A DNA stretch of 64,000 nt from Actinoplanes solisilvae (GTDB lineage: Bacteria > Actinomycetota > Actinomycetes > Mycobacteriales > Micromonosporaceae). Under the pieces are notes generated by a model. The model was not told the DNA's origin. It searched no databases and saw only the letters and a list, made by a program, of their open reading frames with translations. The translations under genes were made by a program, and so were the position numbers. Position 1 is the first letter of the stretch; every line of letters begins with the position of its first letter. The DNA lies in the NCBI RefSeq assembly GCF_003999975.1, contig NZ_RJAC01000037.1, forward strand, positions 1-64,000, in the 5' to 3' direction. Positions 30,909-39,243 of the stretch are shown in pieces.

Positions 30909-31814
30909 GTGCGGCGCGTCATCCAGGCCTATCTCGACCATCTCACCGTCGAGCGTGGGCTGTCGCGCAACACCCTCATGTCCTACCGCCGCGACCTCGA
31001 CCGTTACGCGCAGGCGCTCGCCGAGGACGGGATCGACGATCTCGCCGCGGTGAGCGCCGCCCAGGTCAGCGGCCACCTGGCGGCCCTGCGCGCCGACGGT
31101 CTGGCCTCGGCCACGGCGGCCCGGGCGATCAGCGCCGTACGAGGTCTCCACCGTTTCGCGACGCGGGAGGGCCTGGTCGCCGTCGACGTGGCCGCCGCGG
31201 TACGCCCGCCCGCGCCCCCCAAACGCCTGCCCAAGGCCCTCGACGTCGACCAGGTGACCCGCCTGCTGGCCGTCGCCGAAGACAGCCCGCTGGGCCTGCG
31301 CGACAAGGCACTGCTCGAATTCCTGTACGGCACCGGCGCGCGCATCTCCGAGGCCGTCGGCGCCGCGATCGACGACCTCGAACTCGGTGACGACCCCGCC
31401 GCGATCTTGCACGGCAAAGGCGGCCGCACCCGGCTCGTTCCCGTCGGGGGCTACGCCAAGGCCGCGTTAGGGGCCTATCTCGTACGGGGGAGGCCCGCGC
31501 TCGCGGCCAAGGGGAAGGGGACGCCCGCGATCTTCCTCAACGCGCGGGGCGGCCGGCTGTCGCGGCAGAGCGCGTGGACGATCCTGCACCGCGCCGCTTC
31601 GTCGGCCGGGCTCCCGGTCGAAGGGCCGCACGCGGTGAGCCCGCACACTTTGCGGCACTCGTACGCCACCCACCTGCTCGACGGGGGCGCCGACGTGCGG
31701 GTCGTGCAGGAGTTGCTGGGGCACGCGTCGGTGACCACCACGCAGGTGTACACGCTGGTCACCGTCGACCGACTTCGCGAGGTCTACGCGACCGCGCACC
31801 CCCGCGCTCGTTAA
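30909..31814 (+). CDS. xerD: Tyrosine recombinase XerD
   Basis: 301 residues from GTG 30909. The N-terminal SAM-like core-binding domain (about 1-90) is followed by the catalytic domain with Arg145 in 'YGTGARISEAVG', 'HGKGGRTRLVP' (Lys), 'SPHTLRHSYATHLLDGGADVRVVQELLGHASVTTTQVYT' with the His-x-x-Arg pair, the late His and nucleophile Tyr281. XerC/XerD resolve chromosome dimers at dif. Its place next to parA/scpAB in the conserved backbone (as Rv1701) shows it is the housekeeping enzyme rather than a mobile-element integrase. Confidence 0.95.
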   Translation: MRRVIQAYLDHLTVERGLSRNTLMSYRRDLDRYAQALAEDGIDDLAAVSAAQVSGHLAALRADGLASATAARAISAVRGLHRFATREGLVAVDVAAAVRPPAPPKRLPKALDVDQVTRLLAVAEDSPLGLRDKALLEFLYGTGARISEAVGAAIDDLELGDDPAAILHGKGGRTRLVPVGGYAKAALGAYLVRGRPALAAKGKGTPAIFLNARGGRLSRQSAWTILHRAASSAGLPVEGPHAVSPHTLRHSYATHLLDGGADVRVVQELLGHASVTTTQVYTLVTVDRLREVYATAHPRAR

Positions 31815-31878
31815 GAAGCTGCGCACCCATAGGCGCGACACGCCGATGGCTGACCCCGGAAGTGCGGCAGGCGTGGCG

Positions 31879-31884
31879 TACAGT
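31879..31884 (+). promoter_or_regulatory. Possible -10 box of the parA transcript
   Basis: TACAGT in the 153-base gap between xerD and the ParA gene, about 84 bases before the ATG. No convincing -35 box is seen. Confidence 0.3.
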
Positions 31885-31967
31885 CGGGCATCGACTGAGC
31901 AATCCCGCGGCGGAAAACAAAAATCACCGGGGGAAGCTGACGGGTCGGGAGGGGGCGAAAAAAGGTC

Positions 31968-32897
31968 ATGGCGGTCAACGATCGGGCGGAAGCCTGGACC
32001 AGCGCGCTCCGCGAGCAGCAGGGCTCCCTCGACCTGGGCGCCGACCTCGGCCCCGCCGACCCCACGGCCTACACGATGCGCCGCCCGATCCCCGAGCCGA
32101 TGCCCACCGACCGGCACGGTCCCGCGCGCATCATCGCCCTGGCCAACCAGAAGGGCGGCGTCGGCAAGACGACCACGACGATCAACCTCGGCGCCGCGCT
32201 GGCCGAATACGGTCGCAAGGTCCTGCTCGTCGACTTCGACCCGCAAGGCGCCTGCTCGGTCGGCCTCGGCGTCAACCCGCACAACCTCGACCTGAGCGTC
32301 TACAACCTGCTCATGCAGGACGACGTCGCCACCGAAGACGTCATCATCAAGACCGACGTCGCCGGCCTGCACCTGCTGCCGGCCAACATCGACCTGTCGG
32401 CGGCCGAGATCCAGCTGGTCAACGAGGTCGCCCGCGAGATGGCCCTGGCCCGGGCGCTGCGCTCGGTGCGCAAGGAATACGACTTCATCCTGATCGACTG
32501 CCAGCCCTCGCTGGGCCTGCTCGCGATCAACGCGCTCACCATCGCCCACGGCGTGCTCATCCCGCTCGAGTGCGAGTTCTTCTCCCTGCGCGGCGTGGCC
32601 CTGCTGCTCGACACGATCGACAAGGTGCGCGAACGGCTCAACTTCGACCTCGAGCTCGAAGGCATCCTCGCCACCATGTACGACTCCCGCACCACCCACT
32701 GCCGCCAGGTGCTGCAGCGCGTGGTCGAGGCGTTCGGCGACAAGGTCTACCAGACGGTCATCACCAAGACGGTCAAGTTCCCCGAGTCCACCGTGGCCGG
32801 CTCCCCGATCACCAGCCTCGACCCGGCCTCCTCGGGCGCCCGCAACTATCGGCAGCTGGCCCGCGAGGTCATCGCCGCCAAGGTCGAGCGCGGCTGA
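31968..32897 (+). CDS. ParA/Soj-family ATPase
   Basis: 309 residues from ATG 31968. The deviant Walker A 'KGGVGKTTTT' starts at Lys62 with signature Lys62 and Lys67; switch I 'VDFDPQGA' and Walker B 'FILIDCQPSLGLLAINAL' are present. An extra N-terminal ~50 residues precede the fold. No ParB gene follows, and it sits with scpA/scpB as in M. tuberculosis (Rv1708). It is therefore the second ParA paralogue of actinobacteria, not the origin-linked ParA. Probably involved in chromosome organisation or positioning with ScpAB. Confidence 0.93.
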   Translation: MAVNDRAEAWTSALREQQGSLDLGADLGPADPTAYTMRRPIPEPMPTDRHGPARIIALANQKGGVGKTTTTINLGAALAEYGRKVLLVDFDPQGACSVGLGVNPHNLDLSVYNLLMQDDVATEDVIIKTDVAGLHLLPANIDLSAAEIQLVNEVAREMALARALRSVRKEYDFILIDCQPSLGLLAINALTIAHGVLIPLECEFFSLRGVALLLDTIDKVRERLNFDLELEGILATMYDSRTTHCRQVLQRVVEAFGDKVYQTVITKTVKFPESTVAGSPITSLDPASSGARNYRQLAREVIAAKVERG

Positions 32898-32901
32898 CCC
32901 T

Positions 32902-33570
32902 GTGCTCTACGCCCTCGGTGAACCGGTGGCCTTCGTCGCCCTGGTCCTCTCGTTCCTGCTCGCGCTCGTGCTGCGCGCCGTCGCCATCCGGCTGACCTCC
33001 CGCACCCTGCGCCTGTCCGACCGGCGCGAGTCGGTCGTCCCGCGGCTGCGCGAAGACGTCGACCCGTTCGGCGCCGTCGCCGCGGCGATCGGCGGCATGG
33101 GCTGGGGCAAGATGCTCACGGTCGACGACGTGCCCCGCTACCACGGCCGCGGCAAGGCCATCGCGGTCTTCGCGGCCGGCCCGGTGCTGTGCATCGTCGC
33201 CTCGCAGGTGCTGCTGCTGATCTACCGGCTGGCGTACCCGGACAATCTTCTGTCGCTCATCGGACCGGCCGACGTGCTCCTCGGCGTCGCGCTGCCGGCC
33301 GGCGAACAGATCCTGCTCTCGCTGGCCGTCGGGCTGCTCTGCTTCGGACTGCTCGCGCTGATCCCGATCCCGCCGCTCGACGGCTTCGGCATCCTCCACA
33401 ACGCGCTGACCAGGCCCGGCCGCGGCATGCAGTGGATGCGACTGTGGTTCGAGGACAAGAACATCGGCGTCCTCGTGCTGCTGATCCTCTGCATCTTCCC
33501 GTTCGGCTACCCGTTCCTGCTGCAGATCCTCAACCTGCTCGGCCTCGTCTTCGTCCGCGTCTGGGGCTGA
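32902..33570 (+). CDS. Site-2-protease-family (M50-like) membrane protein, probably inactive
   Basis: 222 residues from GTG 32902, four bases after the ParA stop. It has about five transmembrane helices. The M50 middle section is recognisable: 'DVDPFGAVAAAIGGMGWGKM' (the D-P-x-G...GW-K section) and 'ALIPIPPLDGFGIL' (the N-x2-P-x3-LDG zinc-ligand motif, Asp kept). The HExxH zinc-binding helix expected in the first transmembrane segment is absent: the matching stretch reads 'LALVLRAVAIRLTSRTLRL'. It should therefore not be a working metalloprotease and may act as a pseudo-protease or chaperone. Confidence 0.65.
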   Translation: MLYALGEPVAFVALVLSFLLALVLRAVAIRLTSRTLRLSDRRESVVPRLREDVDPFGAVAAAIGGMGWGKMLTVDDVPRYHGRGKAIAVFAAGPVLCIVASQVLLLIYRLAYPDNLLSLIGPADVLLGVALPAGEQILLSLAVGLLCFGLLALIPIPPLDGFGILHNALTRPGRGMQWMRLWFEDKNIGVLVLLILCIFPFGYPFLLQILNLLGLVFVRVWG

Positions 33571-33718
33571 TCTCGGGCGGACTCGGGGAAATCCCGGATT
33601 CGTGCCTCCGGTGGAAACCTGGAGGCGATCTGTGGCCGCCAGGGCGCACTCTGAACTCGTTCCGCTGATTCGACGTTTCTCAACCACCAGCATCGTCCCG
33701 CCACCGGAGATGATCGAG

Positions 33719-34018
33719 ATGCGAAGCCAGATGCTCGCCGCCCGCGCCGCCGCCCTTTTCGTCAGCGACCTGCCCGCCGGAAGCCGGCCCAGCGTCGCCC
33801 TCGTGGAAACCGCCATCGCCGCGGCCGTCCGCACCCGCGGCGGCACCCGGGGATGCGTCGCCGAGCTCGCCGCGGCGTACGGAGATTATCCGGAGACCGC
33901 CGTCGTGCGGATGCGCTGGGCTCGCAGCGTGGTTCTGAGCGTGTACGACCGCTCGTCCGTCCTGTCGCCGGTTTCCACGCCGGCCTCTACTCCGGTCGCT
34001 CTGGCTCTCGCGGCCTGA
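33719..34018 (+). CDS. Small conserved actinobacterial protein
   Basis: 99 residues from ATG 33719, nine bases after ggaga; the open frame extends upstream to 33602 but without a ribosome binding site. The protein is helical: 'MRSQMLAARAAALFVSDLPAGSRPSVALVETAIAAAVRTRGG', then 'GCVAELAAAYGDYPETAVVRMRWARSVV'. This last segment (cys-x2-E-x4-YGDyPE-a..RM-WA) occurs in small proteins of other actinomycetes. Function unknown. A strong terminator follows at 34037. Confidence 0.6.
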   Translation: MRSQMLAARAAALFVSDLPAGSRPSVALVETAIAAAVRTRGGTRGCVAELAAAYGDYPETAVVRMRWARSVVLSVYDRSSVLSPVSTPASTPVALALAA

Positions 34019-34036
34019 TCGGGACCGTGTTCGGGG

Positions 34037-34073
34037 GAGGAGCGGCCCGTTCTCGGGCCGCTCCTCGGTCTTT
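34037..34073 (+). terminator. Strong hairpin terminator
   Basis: Perfect 13-bp inverted repeat gaggagcggcccg (34037-34049) and cgggccgctcctc (34054-34066) with a four-base loop, followed by ggtctttctt. It separates the small gene from the convergent deazaflavin-dependent oxidoreductase gene. A two-copy 16-bp direct repeat (gttcctcgtgcttcgt) lies just after, at about 34081-34112. Confidence 0.85.
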
Positions 34074-34117
34074 CTTCCGTGTTCCTCGTGCTTCGTGTTC
34101 CTCGTGCTTCGTGCTCG

Positions 34118-34531
34118 TCAGGCGACGGTGATGACCGCGACCGGGAACTTACGGTCGGTCTTGGTCTCGTAGTCGGCCGCGTCGGGCCAGTAGGCGCGCC
34201 ACAGGCCGTAGAGACGGTCCCAGTCGGCGTCGCCGGGGCGGACGACCTTGTGGTCGGCCTTCAGGGTCTCCGTGCCCAGCTCGATCGTGACCGGGCCCTC
34301 GAGCGCCTCGAGGTTGGTGAGCCACGCCGGCTCCTTGTCGGCGCCGCCCGCGCTGCCGCAGAGGACGTACGAGGTGCCGTCGGGGGCCGCGACGAGCGGG
34401 TTGATGGTGACCTTGCCGGTCTTGCGGCCGGGCGTGTGCAGCAGGAGGGTTTCCTTGTTCTCCCAGTGGCCGCCGAGCACGCCGGCGTTGGCCCGGAAGT
34501 TCTCGATGATCGTGTCATTGAACGATGCCAT
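34118..34531 (-). CDS. F420/deazaflavin-dependent nitroreductase-family protein (DDN-like)
   Basis: 137 residues. The family pattern is clear: 'NFRANAGVLGG', 'LLLHTPGRKTGKVTINPLVAAPDGTSYVLCGSAGGADKEPAWLTNLEA' and 'VTIELG'. These split-barrel proteins bind the deazaflavin cofactor F420 and include the M. tuberculosis nitroreductase Ddn that activates pretomanid. F420 is made by most actinomycetes, so activity is plausible; the natural substrate is unknown. Divergent from scpA across a 205-base gap. Confidence 0.9.
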   Translation of the reverse strand: MASFNDTIIENFRANAGVLGGHWENKETLLLHTPGRKTGKVTINPLVAAPDGTSYVLCGSAGGADKEPAWLTNLEALEGPVTIELGTETLKADHKVVRPGDADWDRLYGLWRAYWPDAADYETKTDRKFPVAVITVA

Positions 34532-34736
34532 GATCAGAACACTAGTTGACGGTGAAAATACCTACCGTGGACGGTGACCGGTCTCGCCGCCCCTGAGACG
34601 CGCCGCTTCCGGTGCCATCGTTTCCACCGCTCCCGCAACCGCCCTTCTGGTGCTCGCACATCCGGCAAAATGACGGTTTCTGCCAGTCACCCCGGCCCCA
34701 CTCCGGCGTTGATCATCAGAGCGATGGGAGTGACCT

Positions 34737-35918
34737 GTGAGGCGGGAGCAGGTTGTCGGAGCCGTGGTCTACGGTCAGTTCGTGCCCGAAGAGTCGACCC
34801 ACCCGCCCGCCGGGGCGTCCGCGTCCGCGCAGGCCCCCGCCGACGACGCCGCGCCCGCAGCGCCCGCCTCGGCCGAGGCTGCGGGCACTCTCGACGACGC
34901 CGATCCCGCTGCGGCTCCGGTCCCCGTCGACGGGGTGGCGGTCGACGCCGAGGGCAACCCGATCGACGACAGCAAGTTCCTCGTGCGGCTCGACAACTTC
35001 ACCGGCCCGTTCGACCTGCTGCTGCAGCTCATCGGCAAACACAAGCTCGACGTCACCGAGGTCGCGCTCCACCAGGTGACCGACGATTTCATCGCCTACA
35101 TCCGCGCGATGGGCGACGACTGGGATCTCGACGAGGCCAGCGAGTTCCTGCTGGTCGCGGCCACGCTGCTCGACCTCAAGGCGGCCCGGCTGCTGCCCGC
35201 CGCCGACGTCGAAGACGAGGAAGACCTCGCTCTCCTCGAGGCGCGCGACCTGCTCTTCGCCCGGCTGCTGCAATACAAGGCCTACAAAGAGGCCGCCGCC
35301 CACATCATGGATCTCGAAAGCACCGGCATGCGCCGCTGGCCGCGGGCCGTGTCGATGGAGCCGCGGTACGCCGAGGCGCTGCCCGACCTGGTGCTCGGTG
35401 TCGGGCCCGAACGGCTGTTCAAGCTGGCGCTCAAGCAGTTCGCCCCCAAGCCCGGCCCGCCGCAGGTGTCGATCGCGCACATCCACCAGGTGCGGGTCAG
35501 CGTGCGCGAACACGCGGCCCTGCTGCGCGACCGCCTGCGCCGCGCCGGCCAGGCCACGTTCAGCCTGCTGGTCGCCGACTGCGACAACACCCTCGAAGTG
35601 GTCGCGCGCTTCCTGGCCCTGCTCGAGCTCTACCGCGAGGGCCTGATCGACTTCGAACAGCCCGTCTCCCTCGACGAGCTGACCGTCCGCTGGATCGGCG
35701 GCGACACCCCCGACGCCGACCTCGACATCGACGACTACGAGGGCTCCAAGCCCGACCCGGCCGCCGACCCCGACGCCCCGGAACCGGCCGAACCGGCGGA
35801 GCCCGACGACGAGGGTGCCGAAGAGGCTGAGCAGGGTATTACAGAGCCGGCCGCCCGGGCCGATGACGACGCGGCCGAAGAACTTGGCGAGGAAGACGAC
35901 GCGGAGGAACGATCGTGA
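34737..35918 (+). CDS. scpA: Segregation and condensation protein ScpA
   Basis: 393 residues from GTG 34737 after gggag. It is the kleisin of the bacterial SMC condensin. The core (about residues 80-330) has 'FLVRLDNFTGPFDLLLQLIGKHKLDVTEVALHQVTDDFIAYI', 'EFLLVAATLLDLKAARLLP' (N-terminal SMC-neck contact) and the C-terminal winged helix 'TLEVVARFLALLELYREGLIDFEQP'. Unusual are an Ala/Pro/Asp-rich N-terminal leader of ~75 residues and a very acidic C-terminal tail of ~60 residues. The stop overlaps the scpB start by four bases. Confidence 0.95.
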   Translation: MRREQVVGAVVYGQFVPEESTHPPAGASASAQAPADDAAPAAPASAEAAGTLDDADPAAAPVPVDGVAVDAEGNPIDDSKFLVRLDNFTGPFDLLLQLIGKHKLDVTEVALHQVTDDFIAYIRAMGDDWDLDEASEFLLVAATLLDLKAARLLPAADVEDEEDLALLEARDLLFARLLQYKAYKEAAAHIMDLESTGMRRWPRAVSMEPRYAEALPDLVLGVGPERLFKLALKQFAPKPGPPQVSIAHIHQVRVSVREHAALLRDRLRRAGQATFSLLVADCDNTLEVVARFLALLELYREGLIDFEQPVSLDELTVRWIGGDTPDADLDIDDYEGSKPDPAADPDAPEPAEPAEPDDEGAEEAEQGITEPAARADDDAAEELGEEDDAEERS

Positions 35919-37381
35919 GCAACGACGAGCGGGCCGATTCGCTGGCGGCGCAGGCGGCTGCGTGGGTGCCACCGTGGGAGCGGGCGCCGCGTACGCCCGA
36001 CCGCGATTTTCAGGCCGCGGCCGAAGAGGAGGCACGCGCCGGCGGGGGAGCGGCCGACTCGGGTCCGGCCTACGACGCGCCGTCCGACACCGAGTCGATC
36101 GACGAGTCGGGACTGTCGGACGACGATGACGACTTCGACCCCGCGTTCGAAGGGCCCAACCCCGAACCCGCGGAGGCGGACGAGCCGGTCGACGCGGCTG
36201 ACCCGGAGCCCGCAGGGGTCGAGGAGCCGGTCGATGCGGCTGACCCGGAGCCCGCGGGGGTCGACGAGCCGGTCGACCCGGCCGAGCAGAACCCGGTCGA
36301 CGTCGCGCCGGGGCCTGAGCTGCCGCTGCCCGACGCCATCGAGGACGCGGTCGAGGCCGCCGACGAGGACGAGCCGGGGTCGCCGGTCGACGCGCCGCTG
36401 CCACCCGACGGCGACGACGCCGGTGACGTCTTCGATCAGGCCGCCGACGACGACGTCAGCGACGACGGCGAGATGGACCTGCCGGTCGCCGCCGAGGTGC
36501 CGGTGTCGCGCTCGCAGGACGGCGCCGACAGCACCGAGGACGACGACATCGACGAGGACGAACTGGAGAGGATCGCCGACGACAACGACGACCCGCTCCA
36601 GCCCGACGACCCGGACGTGCCCGACATCCCGGACGACCCCGGGCTCTCCGCCGCCGAGGTGCCGGCCTTCGCTACCGCCGACGTGCCCGCCTTCGCCGCT
36701 GACGCGCCCGCCTTCGCCGCTCTCGTCACGCCCGAGGCGGCCGTGCCCGGGCAGACGCGCCGGGCCGCCCAGCCCGCCGTCGCGGTTGCCGAGGCGGAGA
36801 CCCGTGCGGCGGAAATTGATCTGCCGGGGTTGACCGACGACGCCGAGCTCGCGGGTGCGCTCGAGGCGATCATGCTGGTGGTCGACGAGCCGGTCGCCGA
36901 GCTGCAGCTCGCGCAGATCCTCGAGCAGCCGACCGAGCGCGTCGCCGACATGCTCGACGATCTGTCGGCCCGCTACACGGCGGCCGGGCACGGCTTCGAC
37001 CTGCGGCGGGTCGCGGGTGGCTGGCGTCTCTACACGCGTCCGGAATACGCGGCCTACGTCGAACGGTTCGTTCTCGACGGGCAGTCTGTGCGGCTGACCC
37101 AGGCGGCGCTGGAGACACTGGCCGTAGTCGCCTACAAGCAGCCGGTGACCCGGTCGAGGATCAGCGCCATCCGCGGTGTGAACTGCGACGGGGTCATGCG
37201 TACGCTTGTCACTCGCGGCCTCATCGAGGAATGCGGCACCGAGAGCGAAACCGGGGCACACCTGTATCGCACGACGGGCCTGTTCCTCGAGAAGCTCGGC
37301 CTCAATTCGGTCGACCAGTTGCCCCCGCTGGCCCCGTTCCTGCCCGACGACGTGGAAGAAGTACTCGATGCCTCAGGCTGA
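35915..37381 (+). CDS. scpB: Segregation and condensation protein ScpB with long acidic N-terminal extension
   Basis: 488 residues, against ~180-250 for typical ScpB. The conserved part is the C-terminal ~180 residues: tandem winged helices with 'LAGALEAIMLVVDEPVAELQLAQIL', 'GGWRLYTRPEYAAYVERFV', 'RLTQAALETLAVVAYKQPVTRSRISAIRGVNCDGVMRTLVTRGLIEECG' and 'TTGLFLEKLGLNSVDQLPPL'. Residues 1 to about 305 are disordered, dominated by Asp, Glu, Pro and Ala, including near-repeats such as DAADPEPAGVEEPV. ScpB dimers bind ScpA in the SMC complex. The overlap with the next gene (ATG 37368) is 14 bases. Confidence 0.93.
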   Translation: MSNDERADSLAAQAAAWVPPWERAPRTPDRDFQAAAEEEARAGGGAADSGPAYDAPSDTESIDESGLSDDDDDFDPAFEGPNPEPAEADEPVDAADPEPAGVEEPVDAADPEPAGVDEPVDPAEQNPVDVAPGPELPLPDAIEDAVEAADEDEPGSPVDAPLPPDGDDAGDVFDQAADDDVSDDGEMDLPVAAEVPVSRSQDGADSTEDDDIDEDELERIADDNDDPLQPDDPDVPDIPDDPGLSAAEVPAFATADVPAFAADAPAFAALVTPEAAVPGQTRRAAQPAVAVAEAETRAAEIDLPGLTDDAELAGALEAIMLVVDEPVAELQLAQILEQPTERVADMLDDLSARYTAAGHGFDLRRVAGGWRLYTRPEYAAYVERFVLDGQSVRLTQAALETLAVVAYKQPVTRSRISAIRGVNCDGVMRTLVTRGLIEECGTESETGAHLYRTTGLFLEKLGLNSVDQLPPLAPFLPDDVEEVLDASG

Positions 37382-38105
37382 CACCGCCGAACGCCTCCAG
37401 AAAGTCCTGGCGGCGGCCGGTGTTGGATCCCGCCGCGCCTGCGAAGACCTGATCTTCAAGCGGCGCGTGACGGTCAACGGCAAGATCGCCAAGCTGGGCG
37501 ACAAGGTCGACCCCACCAGTGCCGAGATCCTCGTGGACGGGCAGCGGGTCATCACCGACACCAAACTGGTCTACATCGCGCTGAACAAGCCGCGCGGTGT
37601 CGTGTCGACGCTCGACGACGAGAAGGGCCGCACGGAACTCGCCGACTTCGTGGGCCAGTTCGGTCAGCGGCTCTACCACGTGGGCCGGCTCGACGCCGAC
37701 TCCGAGGGCCTGCTGCTGATCACCAACGACGGGGAGCTGACCAACAAGCTCACCCACCCGCGCTACGAGATTCAGAAGACCTATCTGGCCGAGGTCATCA
37801 ACGGCCCGCTCCCGCGCAACGTCGGCCGCCAACTGCTCGGCGGCGTCGAGCTCGAGGACGGCCCGGCCAAGGCCGACTCGTTCAAGATGGTCGGCGCGCT
37901 GGGCAAGACCGCCCAGGTCGAGATCGTGCTGCACGAGGGCCGCAAGCACATCGTGCGCCGCATGATGGAAGAGGTCGGCCACCCGGTGACGCGCCTGATC
38001 CGCACCGCGGTCGGCCCGGTCCGCCTCGGCGACCTGCGCCCCGGCGGCTTCCGGCACCTGTCGAACGCCGAGGTCGCGGCGCTGTTCAAGGCCGCCGGCG
38101 ACTGA
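37368..38105 (+). CDS. RsuA/RluB-family rRNA pseudouridine synthase
   Basis: 245 residues from ATG 37368. An N-terminal S4 domain 'ERLQKVLAAAGVGSRRACEDLIFKRRVTVNG' is followed by the synthase domain with catalytic Asp in 'HVGRLDADSEGLLLITNDGEL' and 'KTYLAEV', 'GRKHIVRRMMEEVGHPVTRLIRTAVGPVRLG'. The family modifies 23S rRNA (RluB, U2605 in E. coli) or 16S rRNA (RsuA). Its linkage to scpB is widespread in bacteria and points to the RluB type. A hairpin terminator follows 15 bases later. Confidence 0.92.
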   Translation: MPQADTAERLQKVLAAAGVGSRRACEDLIFKRRVTVNGKIAKLGDKVDPTSAEILVDGQRVITDTKLVYIALNKPRGVVSTLDDEKGRTELADFVGQFGQRLYHVGRLDADSEGLLLITNDGELTNKLTHPRYEIQKTYLAEVINGPLPRNVGRQLLGGVELEDGPAKADSFKMVGALGKTAQVEIVLHEGRKHIVRRMMEEVGHPVTRLIRTAVGPVRLGDLRPGGFRHLSNAEVAALFKAAGD

Positions 38106-38120
38106 TCTTCTCTTGCTGTG

Positions 38121-38162
38121 ACGAACGGCTTTGGGCGCGCGCCCGAAGCCGTTCGTCGTTTC
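38121..38162 (+). terminator. Hairpin terminator after the scpA-scpB-pseudouridine synthase operon
   Basis: Perfect 11-bp inverted repeat acgaacggctt (38121-38131) and aagccgttcgt (38146-38156), with an inner gggcgcgcgccc stem, followed by cgtttct. Confidence 0.85.
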
Positions 38163-38202
38163 TGATCGTGCGACCGCCCGCTCTCGCACCAGGACCGACT
38201 GC

Positions 38203-39141
38203 TCAGGACATCGTCACAACCAGCTTGCCGACGGTGTGCCGGCGAGCGAAGTCGGTGAGGGCCTGAACGGCGTCGTCGAGCGGGTAGATCGCGGCGATCG
38301 TCGGGCTCAAGCCGGCCACCTCAGCCATGCCACCGAAACGGCCGTCGAGGTCGAGAACCAGCTCGAAGCGGATGTCGTCACGGTCGATCATCTCGGGACG
38401 CGGCGGCGGGAACGTGATCGTGAACAGGCGGCCGCCGGGCCTCACCGCGGCCGCCACTGCCTTGAGCTGGTCGCTGGGCAGGACCAGATTGATCGCGAGA
38501 TCGACGCCGGTGGGGTAGTCGTCGTAGTCGATCACCGTGGTCGCGCCCAGCCGGCGGAGCAGGTCTTCGTCGGCGGGGCGGCCGGTAGCGATGACGTCGG
38601 CGTGTTTCAGCAGGGGCAGCACCGTGGTGCCGACGCCGCCGGTAGCCCCGATGACGAGGACTCTCTCGCTCGGCTGGGGCTGGGTGGTGGCCAGCAGGGC
38701 CCGCGCGGTGAGCCCAGCGGTGGGCAGGGCGGCCGCGTCGGTGGGGCTCAGGCCCGGCGGGCGGTGGGCCAGGAACGGCGTGGCGGCCTCGAAGACGGCG
38801 AACTCGGCCAGGGTGCCCGTGGTCATCGACGGATGAGCGCCGGCCATCGCTTCGAGGGCACGAGGGACCGCGTGACCGAAGATCTCGTCGCCTGTGCGGA
38901 ACGCGGTGACGTCGTCGCCGACGGCGGTGACGGTGCCGGCGAAGTCGTTGCCGGGGACGTGGGGGAACGTCAGCGGGGCCTGCGCGCGGTAGGCGCCGCT
39001 CGGGATGACGAGGTCGCCGGGGTTGATCGAGGCGGCCCTGATGCGTACCTGAATCTGACCGGGACCCGGCTCGGGCACGGGCAGGTCGGCGAGGGTGAAG
39101 CTCTCGGGTGGGCCGTAACCGGAGGCGGCGACTGCCCTCAT
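38203..39141 (-). CDS. Zinc-independent quinone oxidoreductase (MDR superfamily)
   Basis: 312 residues from ATG 39141; an in-frame ATG 39 bases earlier is possible. 'MRAVAASGYGPPESFTLADLPVPEPGPGQIQVRIRAASINPGDLVIPSGAY' and 'HVPGNDFAGTVTAVG' are typical of quinone oxidoreductases of the medium-chain dehydrogenase family. The NADPH site is 'RVLVIGATGGVGTTVLPLLKHADVIATGR'. The structural zinc cysteines are absent, as expected for this branch. Divergent TetR regulator and three palindromes in the shared upstream region suggest it is the regulated target. Confidence 0.9.
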   Translation of the reverse strand: MRAVAASGYGPPESFTLADLPVPEPGPGQIQVRIRAASINPGDLVIPSGAYRAQAPLTFPHVPGNDFAGTVTAVGDDVTAFRTGDEIFGHAVPRALEAMAGAHPSMTTGTLAEFAVFEAATPFLAHRPPGLSPTDAAALPTAGLTARALLATTQPQPSERVLVIGATGGVGTTVLPLLKHADVIATGRPADEDLLRRLGATTVIDYDDYPTGVDLAINLVLPSDQLKAVAAAVRPGGRLFTITFPPPRPEMIDRDDIRFELVLDLDGRFGGMAEVAGLSPTIAAIYPLDDAVQALTDFARRHTVGKLVVTMS

Positions 39142-39183
39142 GAGCGTTCCATCCACGTTCTCATGGGCTGTTCCTTCCAAGCG

Positions 39184-39223
39184 GACCGTGCGGTCATGTT
39201 AGTGCTAACCGGACCGGGCGGTC
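39184..39223. promoter_or_regulatory. Three phased palindromes: probable TetR operator region
   Basis: Three 12-bp inverted repeats lie 14 bases apart centre to centre: gaccgtgcggtc (39184-39195), gttagtgctaac (39198-39209) and gaccgggcggtc (39212-39223). They fill the gap between the divergent oxidoreductase and TetR genes. A TAATCT box at 39231-39236, eight bases from the TetR GTG, fits a leaderless transcript adjoining the operator. Binding is inferred. Confidence 0.7.
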
Positions 39224-39243
39224 AACTTGTTAATCTTGTTCTC

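Noticed and set aside
30909..31814. Tyrosine recombinase as a sign of a mobile element
   Set aside because: Sequence and synteny (between ald and parA) identify housekeeping XerD.
31968..32897. ParA gene as a marker of the chromosome origin
   Set aside because: No parB, parS cluster, gidB, rnpA or dnaA nearby; the locus matches the scpAB-linked ParA paralogue.
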